Assembly (NCBI GenBank): GCA_903822435.1
Contig: CAIJPE010000295.1
Span: 1-34,752, forward strand
DNA from: an uncultured beta proteobacterium
GTDB lineage: Bacteria; Pseudomonadota; Gammaproteobacteria; Burkholderiales; Burkholderiaceae_C
Length of the DNA stretch: 34,752 bases
Direction: 5' to 3'
The notes under the pieces: generated by a model
What the model was told of the DNA's origin: nothing
What the model saw: the letters and a program-made list of their open reading frames with translations, nothing else
The model's database searches: none
Part shown: one piece after another, positions 23,620 through 31,528 of the stretch
Layout: every line of letters begins with the position of its first letter
How positions within the stretch are numbered: position 1 is the first letter of the stretch
Program-made: the position numbers and the translations under genes

Positions 23620-25721
23620 ACGACACCTACCTGCGGGGCATCTACCTGCGCCTGGCGGGCGTCGTGACCTTGATCGTCACGGTGGCGCTGCTGGCCAACG
23701 CCATGCTCTCGCACCGCACCTTCGAGCAGGCCCTGGCCCCGCAGATGGCCGCCAAGGTGGCCAGCGTGGGTTCTTCGATCCGCGCGCTGGTCTACAAGGC
23801 GGTCGACCTGGGCCTGGACTTCAAGAGCCTGTACGGCGTGAACGAGCGCTTCCTGGACGCCAAGGACGAAGGCCGTGAGATCACCTACATGGCGATCACC
23901 GACGACAAGGGCGCGGTGCTGTACGAGAACGAGAAGACACCCAGCGAGGCGGCCGAGTATTTCCGCAGCGCCCCCATCCTGAATGCCATCCAGCGCAACG
24001 ACGATGGCGTCACGCCCCTGAACCGCGTGGGCGGGCTGTTCGTGGTGTCGATGACCCTGGGTGTGCCGGACCATCCGCTGGGGATGCTGCACCTGGGCGT
24101 GGACAGCTCCTTTGCCGACCGCATCGTGCTGGACATGCTCTACGACGTGGGCGTCGTGCTGGTGGTGAGCCTGTTCTTCACCATGGAATTGCTGCACTTC
24201 ATCGCCGGCATCAAGCTCGAGAACTCGTTGCGGGTCCTGGGCGCATCGTTCGAGCGCGGCGCGGAAGGCAACTTCGCAACCCAGGCCTACCGCAGCGGCG
24301 AGCACGCCTTCGGTGGACTTCTCAAGGTGATGGACGGCATCCTGGCCCGGGTGAACAACGCCTATGCGGCGCTTGCCGGCGTGATCGAAGCCGGCCGGCA
24401 GCTGCCGGCGCATGAGCGCCCGCCAGGCCTGGCCTCTGCGCAGGCCGGCATGAAGTCGCTCGCGCAGCGCTTCCGCTTCGGCACCGAAGCGTCGGTGGCC
24501 CGCGTCGACGAAGGGCAGCTGGCCCGCGTGCGGGCACCGCTGTTCATGTTCATCCTGGCCGAGGAGCTGACCCGTTCATTCATTCCCGGCTACGTCAAGG
24601 AACTGCTGGTGCCGATCCCCGGCCTGTCGCCACAGATCGTGGTGGGCCTGCCGATCGTGCTGTTCATGCTGATCGTAGCCGTGGGGCAGCCCTTCCTGGG
24701 CGTGTACTGCGAGCGCGTCGGGCACCGCCGCCTGATGTTGACGGGCGCGGGCATCACCACCCTGGGCTTCGTGGCCACGGCCATGGCCCACACCGTGATC
24801 GATCTTTTGCTGTGGCGCTCGATGTGCGCGGTGGGCTACGCCATGGTCTTCGTGGCGGGGCAGTCGTTCGTGCTGGACAACGCCACGCCGGCCAATCGGG
24901 CACGCAGCTTTGCGGTGTTCGTGGGGGCGATCATGGCGGCCACGGTCTGCGGGCCGTCCATCGGCGGCATCCTGGCCGACAACATCGGCGAAAGGCCCAC
25001 CCTGCTGATCGCCGCCCTGCTGGCGGCCGGCTCGATGGGGGTGATCCGCTTCATGCCGGGCGCGCTGCCGGCCGCGGAAGGCAAGGCCCCGGCCCGGTTG
25101 CCGACCCTCCGCGAGATGGCCACGCTGCTCACCAACCGCCGCTTCATGACCATGACCGGCCTGGCCGCCATGCCGGCCAAGATCCTGCTGACCGGCGTGT
25201 GCTTCTACCTGCTGCCGCTGTACATCGTCTCGGTGGGCAGCACGCAGGCGATGGCCGGGCGCATCCTGATGACCTACGCGGTCATGATGGTGGTGCTGGC
25301 CCCCGTGACCGCCCGCCTGGCGGTAAGCCGCGAGCGCATGCAATGGCTGGTGGGCGGCGGCCTGATCGTCTCGGGCTGCGGCGCCATGCTGATGCTGGTG
25401 GGCAACGGCGTGGGCTGGGTGTTCGGCGCCGTCGGGCTCATCGGGCTCGGTCAGTCGATGTCCATCTCGGCGCAGAGCGCCCTGGTCAGCGAACACTGCG
25501 AAGCCGAGATCGACAAGCTCGGCGATGGCGTGGTGTATGGCGTCTACCGCCTGTTGGAGCGGCTGGGCAACGCGCTGGGCCCGTTGATCGCGGCCTTCCT
25601 GGTCCTGGGCTTCAGCTACCGCACCGGCTTCGTGGCCATCGGCGCGGCCGTGGCGCTGTGCGGCGTGGGATTCATCCTGGCCACCCGCCGGGGCCCGGGC
25701 CCTGCGCTGGCCACCGCCTGA
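23616..25721 (+). CDS. Fusion of a Cache-like sensor and HAMP-like linker to an MFS transporter
   Basis: A 701-residue protein. Helix 1 is at 12-31. A periplasmic Cache-like domain follows (32-175: AVDLGLDFKSLYGVNERFL, then ITYMAITDDKGAVLYENE). Helix 2 is at 176-198, followed by a HAMP-like/helical linker at 199-300. From about 305 to 695 it is an MFS permease of about 12 helices, with the loop 2-3 motif GVYCERVGHRRLM (362-374) and a long central loop (480-500). MFS proteins are normally about 400 residues and lack sensor domains, so ligand sensing appears wired directly to transport. Neighbours suggest signalling by ligand. The fold boundaries are estimates. A frameshift-created join is unlikely, since the frame is continuous and codon use is uniform. 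Confidence 0.88.
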   Translation: MNDTYLRGIYLRLAGVVTLIVTVALLANAMLSHRTFEQALAPQMAAKVASVGSSIRALVYKAVDLGLDFKSLYGVNERFLDAKDEGREITYMAITDDKGAVLYENEKTPSEAAEYFRSAPILNAIQRNDDGVTPLNRVGGLFVVSMTLGVPDHPLGMLHLGVDSSFADRIVLDMLYDVGVVLVVSLFFTMELLHFIAGIKLENSLRVLGASFERGAEGNFATQAYRSGEHAFGGLLKVMDGILARVNNAYAALAGVIEAGRQLPAHERPPGLASAQAGMKSLAQRFRFGTEASVARVDEGQLARVRAPLFMFILAEELTRSFIPGYVKELLVPIPGLSPQIVVGLPIVLFMLIVAVGQPFLGVYCERVGHRRLMLTGAGITTLGFVATAMAHTVIDLLLWRSMCAVGYAMVFVAGQSFVLDNATPANRARSFAVFVGAIMAATVCGPSIGGILADNIGERPTLLIAALLAAGSMGVIRFMPGALPAAEGKAPARLPTLREMATLLTNRRFMTMTGLAAMPAKILLTGVCFYLLPLYIVSVGSTQAMAGRILMTYAVMMVVLAPVTARLAVSRERMQWLVGGGLIVSGCGAMLMLVGNGVGWVFGAVGLIGLGQSMSISAQSALVSEHCEAEIDKLGDGVVYGVYRLLERLGNALGPLIAAFLVLGFSYRTGFVAIGAAVALCGVGFILATRRGPGPALATA

Positions 25722-25757
25722 GCGGGCTCAACAAGCATCGAATCGGGAGAACACACC

Positions 25758-26801
25758 TTGGACACTTCGAGCACCCGTCGCCAATGGCTGGCAGCGGCCA
25801 TGGCCGCCGCCCTGCCCGCCGGCGCCCTCGCGCAGAAGACGGCGGCAGACCGCAGCGGCAAGCCGTTCCAGATCTACGCCATCACCTTCCGAGGCATGAC
25901 CGACGTGGAGAAGGGCTTCGCCGACTACCTCAGTTCGCGCAAGATCCCGGTGCAGATCACCTACCGCGACCTCAACCGCGATGCCACGCGCATGCCGGGG
26001 TTCATGGAAGAGATCCGAGCCACCAAGCCCGATCTCATCTACACCTGGGGCACCTCGGTCACGCTGGGCGTGGTGGGGCCCTACGACACGCCGAATCCGG
26101 CGCAGTACATCAACGACATTCCGGTGCTCTTCACGCTGGTGGCCGCGCCCACCATGGCCAAGATCGTCAGGGACCTGCGCACGCCGCGCCGCAACGTCAG
26201 CGGCGTGACACACGTCGGCTCGGCGGAGGCGCAGATGCGCGCGATGGCCAAGTACCGGCCGTTCAAGACGGTGGGCGTGCTGTACACCACCACCGAGCAG
26301 AACTCGGTGGCGGTGATGAAGGACATGCGGCGCATCGGCGACGAAAAGGGCTTCCGCGTGATCGAGCGCACCTTCAAGCTGGACGGCAACCGCAAGCCCA
26401 CGGCCGACGGTGCGGTGGAAATGCTCCACGAGATCAAGGAGTCGGGCGCCGAGTGGCTGTACCTGCTGCCCGACAGTTATCTGGGCACGCTGGCCGAAGC
26501 GCTGATCATCCCCACCGCCATGCAGTTGAACCTGGCGACCTTCGCATCGACAGAGCAGCTGATGCAGGCCGGGGCGCTGTCGGGCCTGGTCAGCCGCTAC
26601 TACAACGTGGGGCAGTTCACCGCGCACAAGGCCGAGCAGATCCTGATCGCACGCGAGCCGATGGCCAATATCCCGGTCGAAACGTTGTCTCGCTTCTCCT
26701 ACCAGGTGCGCATGCCCGCCGCGCGTCAGCTGAACCTGCCGCCGCCGCTGCCATTGCTGAGCTATGCCGAGCTGATCACCACCGAAGTGGCCACGCAGTA
26801 G
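25758..26801 (+). CDS. ABC_sub_bind-type periplasmic binding protein with twin-arginine signal
   Basis: A 347-residue exported protein. The N-terminus STRRQWLAAAMAAALPAGALAQ has a twin-arginine-like motif and an ALA cleavage site near residue 26. The mature part resembles the ABC_sub_bind (TrpX/YrpB-like) family: a two-lobed fold with TKPDLIYTWGTSVTLGVVG, PVLFTLVAAPTMAKIV and FATFASTEQLMQAGALSGLV-like segments. The start is TTG at 25758, with GGGAGA seven bases upstream. No ABC permease or ATPase gene is adjacent, so it may present ligand to the Cache-like sensors or to the MFS fusion, whose gene ends 36 bases upstream. Its transcript ends against a convergent oxidoreductase gene. Confidence 0.88.
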   Translation: MDTSSTRRQWLAAAMAAALPAGALAQKTAADRSGKPFQIYAITFRGMTDVEKGFADYLSSRKIPVQITYRDLNRDATRMPGFMEEIRATKPDLIYTWGTSVTLGVVGPYDTPNPAQYINDIPVLFTLVAAPTMAKIVRDLRTPRRNVSGVTHVGSAEAQMRAMAKYRPFKTVGVLYTTTEQNSVAVMKDMRRIGDEKGFRVIERTFKLDGNRKPTADGAVEMLHEIKESGAEWLYLLPDSYLGTLAEALIIPTAMQLNLATFASTEQLMQAGALSGLVSRYYNVGQFTAHKAEQILIAREPMANIPVETLSRFSYQVRMPAARQLNLPPPLPLLSYAELITTEVATQ

Positions 26802-26802
26802 G

Positions 26803-26817
26803 ACCGGTGCGGCCGGT
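26803..26817. terminator. Short hairpin between convergent genes
   Basis: ACCGG-TGCGG-CCGGT, five pairs with a five-base loop, followed on the plus strand by GGCTTT. It fills the 21-base gap between two convergent genes. The stem is small and the T tract is only three bases, so this is a weak call. Confidence 0.3.
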
Positions 26818-26822
26818 GGCTT

Positions 26823-28484
26823 TCAGGCCGGCTGGTGGTTCTCGGCCAACAGCCGCAAGCCCAGGGCCTCGGCCACCTCGATGCCGTCCACGCCGGCCGA
26901 CATGATGCCGCCGGCATACCCGGCACCCTCGCCGGCCGGATAGAGGCCCGCCACGTTCAGGCTCTGGTAATCCTTGCCGCGGGTGATGCGCAGCGGCGAC
27001 GAGGTGCGCGTCTCCACCCCCGTGAGCACCGCGTCGGGCCTGGAAAAGCCGGCGATCTGGCGATCGAAGGCAGGCAGCGCTTCGCGGATGGCCTCCAGCA
27101 CGTAGCCAGGCAGGCTCGGCCGGGCCGGGTCGGCCAGATCGGTCAGCTGCACGCCCGGCTTGTACGAGGGCAGCACGCCGCCCCAGGTGCGGGAGCGCTG
27201 GCCCTTGATGAAGTCGCCCACCAGCTGCCCGGGGGCCTGGTAGCCGCCCCCGCCGAGCTCGTAGGCCCGCGACTCCCATTGCCGCTGGAAGGCCACGCCG
27301 TCCAGCGGATCGACCGGGCCGTCGCCAGGCGCCTGCCGGTAGTCCTGCGGCGAGATGCCCACCACGATGCCCGCGTTGGCGTTGCGCTCGTTGCGTGAGT
27401 ACTGGCTCATGCCGTTGGTGACCACCCGCCCGGGCTCCGACGTGGCCGCCACCACCGTGCCGCCCGGGCACATGCAGAAGCTGTAGACGCTGCGCCCGTT
27501 GCGGGCGTGGTGCACGAGCTTGTAGTCGGCCGCACCGAGGATCGGGTGGCCGGCACTGGGGCCGAAGCGGGCCCGGTCGATGACGCTTTGCGGGTGCTCG
27601 ATACGGAAGCCCACCGAGAAGGGCTTGGCCTCGAGGTGGACGCCGCGCTTCTGGAGCATCGCAAAGGTGTCCCGGGCGCTGTGGCCCAGGGCCAGCACGA
27701 CGTGGTCGGCACGGATCTCTTCGCCGCTGGCCAGCGTGAGCCCGCGCACGTGGCCGTCCTCGATCTTCAGGTCGACCACCTGCTGCCCGAAGCGCACCTC
27801 GCCGCCCAGTGCCACGATGTCGGCCCGCATCTTCTCGATCATGCTGACCAAACGGAAGGTGCCGATGTGCGGCTTGCTGACGTAGAGGATCTCGTCCGGG
27901 GCCCCGGCCTTGACGAACTCGGTCAGCACCTTTCGCGTGAGGTGCCGCGGGTCGGTGATCTGGCTCCACAGCTTGCCGTCGCTGAAGGTGCCCGCGCCGC
28001 CTTCGCCGAACTGCACATTCGACCCCGGGTCGAGCACGCCCTGGCGCCACAGTCCCCAGGTGTCCTTGGTGCGTTCGCGGACTTCCTTGCCGCGCTCCAG
28101 CACGATGGGCGCCAGGCCCATCTGGGCCAGCACCAGTGCGGCAAACAGTCCGCAGGGGCCGAAGCCCACCACCACCGGCCGCGGACGGCCCCCGGCCCGG
28201 AAATCGGCGGGCGCGTGGCCCACGAAGCAGTAGCGGGTGTCGGGCGCGGGGCGGATGTGCGGGTCACCGCCGTGGCGGGCCAGCACCGCAACGGGGTCGC
28301 GCAGCCGGCAATCCAGCGTGTAGATCAGCACCACCGCGCTCTTGCGCCGCGCGTCGTAGGCGCGGCGGAAAACCGTCAGCGCGATCAGGTCGGCATCGTC
28401 AACGCCCAGGCGCGCCAGCACCGCGGGGCGGAGGTCCCCTTCGGCGTGGGCCAGCGGCAGGCGGAGCTCGGTGATGCGGACCAT
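26823..28484 (-). CDS. FAD-dependent oxidoreductase, uncharacterised NAD(FAD)-utilising dehydrogenase type
   Basis: A 553-residue flavoprotein. A 90-residue N-terminal domain (VRITELRLPL, RRAYDARRKSAVVLIYTLD) precedes the FAD Rossmann motif VVVGFGPCGLFAA (G107, G109, G112). Further marks are QFGEGGAGTFSDGKL, the ALGHSARDTF stretch, PGGTVVAATSEPG and the C-terminal AGEGAGYAGGIMSAGVDG second FAD-binding motif. This layout is common in many bacteria as a predicted dehydrogenase with no known substrate. The ATG at 28484 starts the conserved N-terminal domain. It is transcribed alone, convergent with the binding-protein gene. Confidence 0.9.
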   Translation of the reverse strand: MVRITELRLPLAHAEGDLRPAVLARLGVDDADLIALTVFRRAYDARRKSAVVLIYTLDCRLRDPVAVLARHGGDPHIRPAPDTRYCFVGHAPADFRAGGRPRPVVVGFGPCGLFAALVLAQMGLAPIVLERGKEVRERTKDTWGLWRQGVLDPGSNVQFGEGGAGTFSDGKLWSQITDPRHLTRKVLTEFVKAGAPDEILYVSKPHIGTFRLVSMIEKMRADIVALGGEVRFGQQVVDLKIEDGHVRGLTLASGEEIRADHVVLALGHSARDTFAMLQKRGVHLEAKPFSVGFRIEHPQSVIDRARFGPSAGHPILGAADYKLVHHARNGRSVYSFCMCPGGTVVAATSEPGRVVTNGMSQYSRNERNANAGIVVGISPQDYRQAPGDGPVDPLDGVAFQRQWESRAYELGGGGYQAPGQLVGDFIKGQRSRTWGGVLPSYKPGVQLTDLADPARPSLPGYVLEAIREALPAFDRQIAGFSRPDAVLTGVETRTSSPLRITRGKDYQSLNVAGLYPAGEGAGYAGGIMSAGVDGIEVAEALGLRLLAENHQPA

Positions 28485-28540
28485 CGGCCCCACTGCACTT
28501 GCCCCTGTGTGCCCGCCCCCGGCCACGGCCTGCAGGCGGG

Positions 28541-28708
28541 TCAGCCGCCCTTCTTCGGGCGCTTGCCCGGGTTCTTCTTGCTGCGCGTGTGCGAGCCACG
28601 CTCCAGGCTGATCTTCTGGCCCTTGCGGACGGTGATGGTCACGCCGTTGGGTGCGGGCGGCCGCGGGGTGGCCTTGCGGTCGGCTTCGGTGATGATCTTG
28701 TTGGCCAT
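28541..28708 (-). CDS. Small basic protein of 55 residues
   Basis: MANKIITEADRKATPRPPAPNG starts a 55-residue protein whose C-terminal half is strongly basic (SHTRSKKNPGKRPKKGG). The ATG at 28708 has CGGAG about seven bases upstream. It has no membrane segment and no recognised family. The charge suggests nucleic-acid or ribosome binding. It lies between the oxidoreductase and metallopeptidase genes, in the same direction as both. Confidence 0.7.
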   Translation of the reverse strand: MANKIITEADRKATPRPPAPNGVTITVRKGQKISLERGSHTRSKKNPGKRPKKGG

Positions 28709-28786
28709 GGCAGGCTCCGTTTGCGATTGGCGAAACCCGCGATTAGGCCACATCCGGCGGCCTTCCCGCCAGTGGGCCCGCAAATG

Positions 28787-29680
28787 CTAGAGGCGCGACT
28801 CGAAGGTGTTGCACTGGTTCACGGTGCCGGAATCGAAGCCGCGCTTGAACCACGTCATGCGCTGCTGGCTGGTGCCGTGCGTGAAGCTCTCGGGCACCAC
28901 CGTGCCGCGGGCCTTGCGCTGCAGGGTGTCGTCGCCGATCTGGTTGGCCGCGTTCAGCGCGGATTCGATGTCGCCGCTCTCCAGCCAGCCCTTGCTCTGC
29001 TGCGAGTGGTGGGCCCACACGCCGGCCAGGCAATCGGCCTGCAGCTCCACCCGCACCGAGACGGCGTTGGCCTGGGCTTCGGTCTCACGGGACCGCAGGG
29101 CGTCCACCTTGCCGGTGATGCCCATCAGGTTCTGCACGTGGTGGCCCACCTCGTGGGCAATCACGTAGGCGCGGGCAAACTCGCCGGGCGCGCCCAGGCG
29201 GCTGCTCATCTCGTCGAAGAAGCTCAGGTCGATGTAGACCTTGCGGTCGCCCGGGCAGTAGAAGGGCCCCTGGGCGCTCTGGCCGGTGCCGCAGGCCGTG
29301 CCGATGGCCCGGCGGTAGATGTCCAGCTTGGGCGCCTGGTAGGTGCTGCCGGAGGCCTGGAAGATCTGGCCCCAGACTTTTTCGGTGTCGCGCAGCACGA
29401 TGGAGACGAACTGGGCGGCCTTGTCTTCGGCCGGCGGGCGCGGGGCAGGCCCGGTGGGGGCCTGCTGCACCATGGGCGCCCCGCCGCCCTGGCCGCTGAG
29501 CAGGCCCAGCACCGTGAGCGGGTTGATACCGAAGACCCAGCCCGCCACCAAGGCGATGGCGATGGTTCCCAGGCCGATGTGGCGCCCGCCGATGCCGCTG
29601 CCGCCGAACCCGCCCCCGCCGCCGGTTTCACCGCGACGGTCTTCGACGTTCTCGCTCTGCTCCTGGCCTTCCCACTTCAT
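28787..29680 (-). CDS. Neutral zinc metallopeptidase, YpfJ/KPN_02809 family
   Basis: A 297-residue membrane-bound peptidase. A Gly-rich cytoplasmic N-terminus (about 19-33) is followed by one helix (about 37-60) and a long Pro/Gln linker. The zinc site is HEVGH (H176, E177, H180), with E212 in ELQADC as the probable third ligand. Cysteines around 130-142 and near the C-terminus may form disulfides, which fits an extracytoplasmic domain. The natural substrate is unknown. The ATG at 29680 starts with MKWEGQEQSENVEDRRG, the typical opening of the family. Confidence 0.93.
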   Translation of the reverse strand: MKWEGQEQSENVEDRRGETGGGGGFGGSGIGGRHIGLGTIAIALVAGWVFGINPLTVLGLLSGQGGGAPMVQQAPTGPAPRPPAEDKAAQFVSIVLRDTEKVWGQIFQASGSTYQAPKLDIYRRAIGTACGTGQSAQGPFYCPGDRKVYIDLSFFDEMSSRLGAPGEFARAYVIAHEVGHHVQNLMGITGKVDALRSRETEAQANAVSVRVELQADCLAGVWAHHSQQSKGWLESGDIESALNAANQIGDDTLQRKARGTVVPESFTHGTSQQRMTWFKRGFDSGTVNQCNTFESRL

Positions 29681-29759
29681 CGCTGCGCTCCCGTCAGGCA
29701 AGCGTGAATTCTGCGGTACGGCCGCAGGCCTTTGGCGCCCCCCGAAGCAGGGTGTCCGT

Positions 29760-30329
29760 TCAAGTCCGGGGCAGGGTGACCCCGCGCTGGCCCTGGTACT
29801 TGCCGCCGCGGTCCTTGTAGCTGGTCTCGCAGACCTCGTCGCTCTCGAAGAACAACACCTGCGCGCAACCCTCGCCGGCGTAGATCTTGGCTGGCAGGGG
29901 CGTGGTGTTGCTGAATTCGAGGGTCACGAAGCCTTCCCACTCCGGCTCGAAGGGCGTGACGTTGACGATGATGCCGCAGCGCGCATACGTGCTCTTGCCC
30001 AGGCAGATCGTCAACACGTTGCGCGGGATGCGGAAGTACTCCAGCGTGCGGGCCAGCGCGAAGCTGTTGGGCGGGATGATGCAGACGTCCTTCTCGATGT
30101 CCACGAAGCTGTTCTCGTCGAAGTTCTTCGGGTCCACCACGGTGCTGTGAATGTTGGTGAACACCTTGAACTCCGGCGCGCAGCGGATGTCGTAGCCATA
30201 GCTGCTGGTGCCGTAGCTGACGATGCGCTGGCCTTCGGCGTTGGTGCGCACCTGCCCGGGCTCGAAGGGTTCGATCATGCCGTGCTGCTCGGCCATGCGG
30301 CGGATCCACTTGTCGCTCTTGATCGTCAT
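29760..30329 (-). CDS. dcd: dCTP deaminase
   Basis: A 189-residue enzyme, close to the usual 188-193. It converts dCTP to dUTP, the source of dUMP for dTMP synthesis. Visible motifs are SSYGYDIR (42-49), [10 protein letters not shown] (111-120) and the catalytic segment [10 protein letters not shown] with E138, the residue number of the catalytic glutamate in the E. coli enzyme as I recall it. The C-terminal [11 protein letters not shown] closes over the nucleotide. Divergent from the leader ORF and reductase gene; the two share the short region 30330-30397. Confidence 0.97.
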   Translation of the reverse strand: MTIKSDKWIRRMAEQHGMIEPFEPGQVRTNAEGQRIVSYGTSSYGYDIRCAPEFKVFTNIHSTVVDPKNFDENSFVDIEKDVCIIPPNSFALARTLEYFRIPRNVLTICLGKSTYARCGIIVNVTPFEPEWEGFVTLEFSNTTPLPAKIYAGEGCAQVLFFESDEVCETSYKDRGGKYQGQRGVTLPRT

Positions 30330-30397
30330 GTCTGGCCCTCGGAGTACCCGGTCATTCTAGGAGTCTGCGCTAGCATCGACGATCAAGGAGTTCCTTC

Positions 30398-30490
30398 ATG
30401 GCGCCGCCGTACTGCCACCCTTCTGCCCCATCCGCAAGCCGCACCGCCACGGCCCTGCGGCCGGGCCCACGGCCCGGCCCGCAGCCATGA
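30398..30490 (+). CDS. 30-codon leader ORF coupled to the ketopantoate-reductase-family gene
   Basis: An ATG preceded by AAGGAG seven bases upstream, the best ribosome-binding site in this part of the window, opens a 30-residue Pro/Ala-rich frame (MAPPYCHPSAPS...). It ends TGA inside ATGA, overlapping the start of the downstream gene. The last codons lie in a strong hairpin (30455-30484: nine perfect pairs, loop CAC, plus four more pairs after one bulge) that ends two bases before that start. The downstream gene has no ribosome-binding site of its own. Translation of the leader would melt the hairpin and deliver ribosomes. The peptide itself may not matter. Confidence 0.55.
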   Translation: MAPPYCHPSAPSASRTATALRPGPRPGPQP

Positions 30491-31491
30491 GCACCGCCCA
30501 GCCCGGCAGGGTGCTGGTGATGGGTGCTGGCAGCGTGGGCTGCTTCGTGGGCGGGCGCCTGGCCGCCTCGGGGGCCGACGTGTGTTTCGTGGGCCGGCCG
30601 CGCGTGCTGGGCGCCCTTCGCGAGCACGGCCTGCACCTGACCGACCTGGACGGCGGCGATGTCCGGGTGGCAGCCAGCGCGCTGCGGCTGCTGCCGGCGC
30701 CCGAAGGCCCGGCCGGCCTGGTTCTGCTGTGCGTGAAGTCGGGGGCCAGCGCCGGGGCTGCGCGCGAACTGGCCGCCTGCCTGCCGGCTGGCACGCCCGT
30801 GCTCTCGCTGCAGAACGGCGTGGCCAATGCCGACGTGGGGGCGCAGGCCGCGCCGGCGCTGCAATGGCTGCCCGGCATGGTGCCCTTCAACATCGCCGAA
30901 CTGGCACCCGGGCACTACCACCGCGGCACGGCCGGCACCCTGGCGGCCCAGGAGCACCCCGCCCTGGCGCCCTGGCTGCCGGTGTTCGAGCGGGCCGGGC
31001 TGCCCTTGAAGCTGCACGCGGCGCTGGCACCGGTGCAGTGGGGCAAGTTGCTGCTGAACCTGAACAACCCGGTCAACGCGCTGTCGGGCCGGCCCTTGAA
31101 GGCGCAGCTGCTCGATCGCCACTACCGCCGGGTGCTCGCCGCGTTGCAGGAAGAAGGCCTGCAGGCCCTGCGCGCGGCCGGGATCCGGCCGGCTGCGGTG
31201 GCCGGGGTATCGCCCCGCCTGCTGCCCACGCTGCTGCGCCTGCCCACCTGGGCCTTCCGGCTGCTGGCGCGGCGGATGCTGCGCATCGACGAGCAGGCGC
31301 GCTCGAGCATGGCCGACGATCTGGAACAGGGGCGCGTGACCGAGATCGACGCCCTGTGCGGCGCCGTGGTGCGCCTGGCGCGGGCACAGGGCGTGGATGC
31401 GCCCCTGAACGCCCGCATGATGTCGCTGCTGGCGGCGCGCACCGCCGGCGCGATGAGCGGGCGCTCGATGCGCCGCGCGCTGGGCCTCTGA
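30487..31491 (+). CDS. panE: 2-dehydropantoate 2-reductase family protein
   Basis: A 334-residue reductase, a little longer than E. coli PanE (303). The NADPH motif GAGSVG is at 13-18. The catalytic lysine is K187 (QWGKLLLNLNNPVNAL), followed by N191, N195, S274 (RSSMADDLEQGRVTEID) and E286. It would reduce ketopantoate to pantoate for coenzyme A synthesis, although the family also holds paralogues with other 2-keto acids as substrates. The start at 30487 overlaps the stop of a leader ORF and has no Shine-Dalgarno sequence. moeA begins 37 bases downstream, probably on the same transcript. Confidence 0.9.
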   Translation: MSTAQPGRVLVMGAGSVGCFVGGRLAASGADVCFVGRPRVLGALREHGLHLTDLDGGDVRVAASALRLLPAPEGPAGLVLLCVKSGASAGAARELAACLPAGTPVLSLQNGVANADVGAQAAPALQWLPGMVPFNIAELAPGHYHRGTAGTLAAQEHPALAPWLPVFERAGLPLKLHAALAPVQWGKLLLNLNNPVNALSGRPLKAQLLDRHYRRVLAALQEEGLQALRAAGIRPAAVAGVSPRLLPTLLRLPTWAFRLLARRMLRIDEQARSSMADDLEQGRVTEIDALCGAVVRLARAQGVDAPLNARMMSLLAARTAGAMSGRSMRRALGL

Positions 31492-31528
31492 GCGCGCCAC
31501 GCGATCGGCTGCAGGCGCCCACCCCCCG

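Noticed and set aside
30370-30487. A riboswitch or T-box before the ketopantoate-reductase-family gene
   Set aside because: Only one hairpin is visible and it is fully explained by the leader ORF arrangement; no conserved riboswitch core was recognised.
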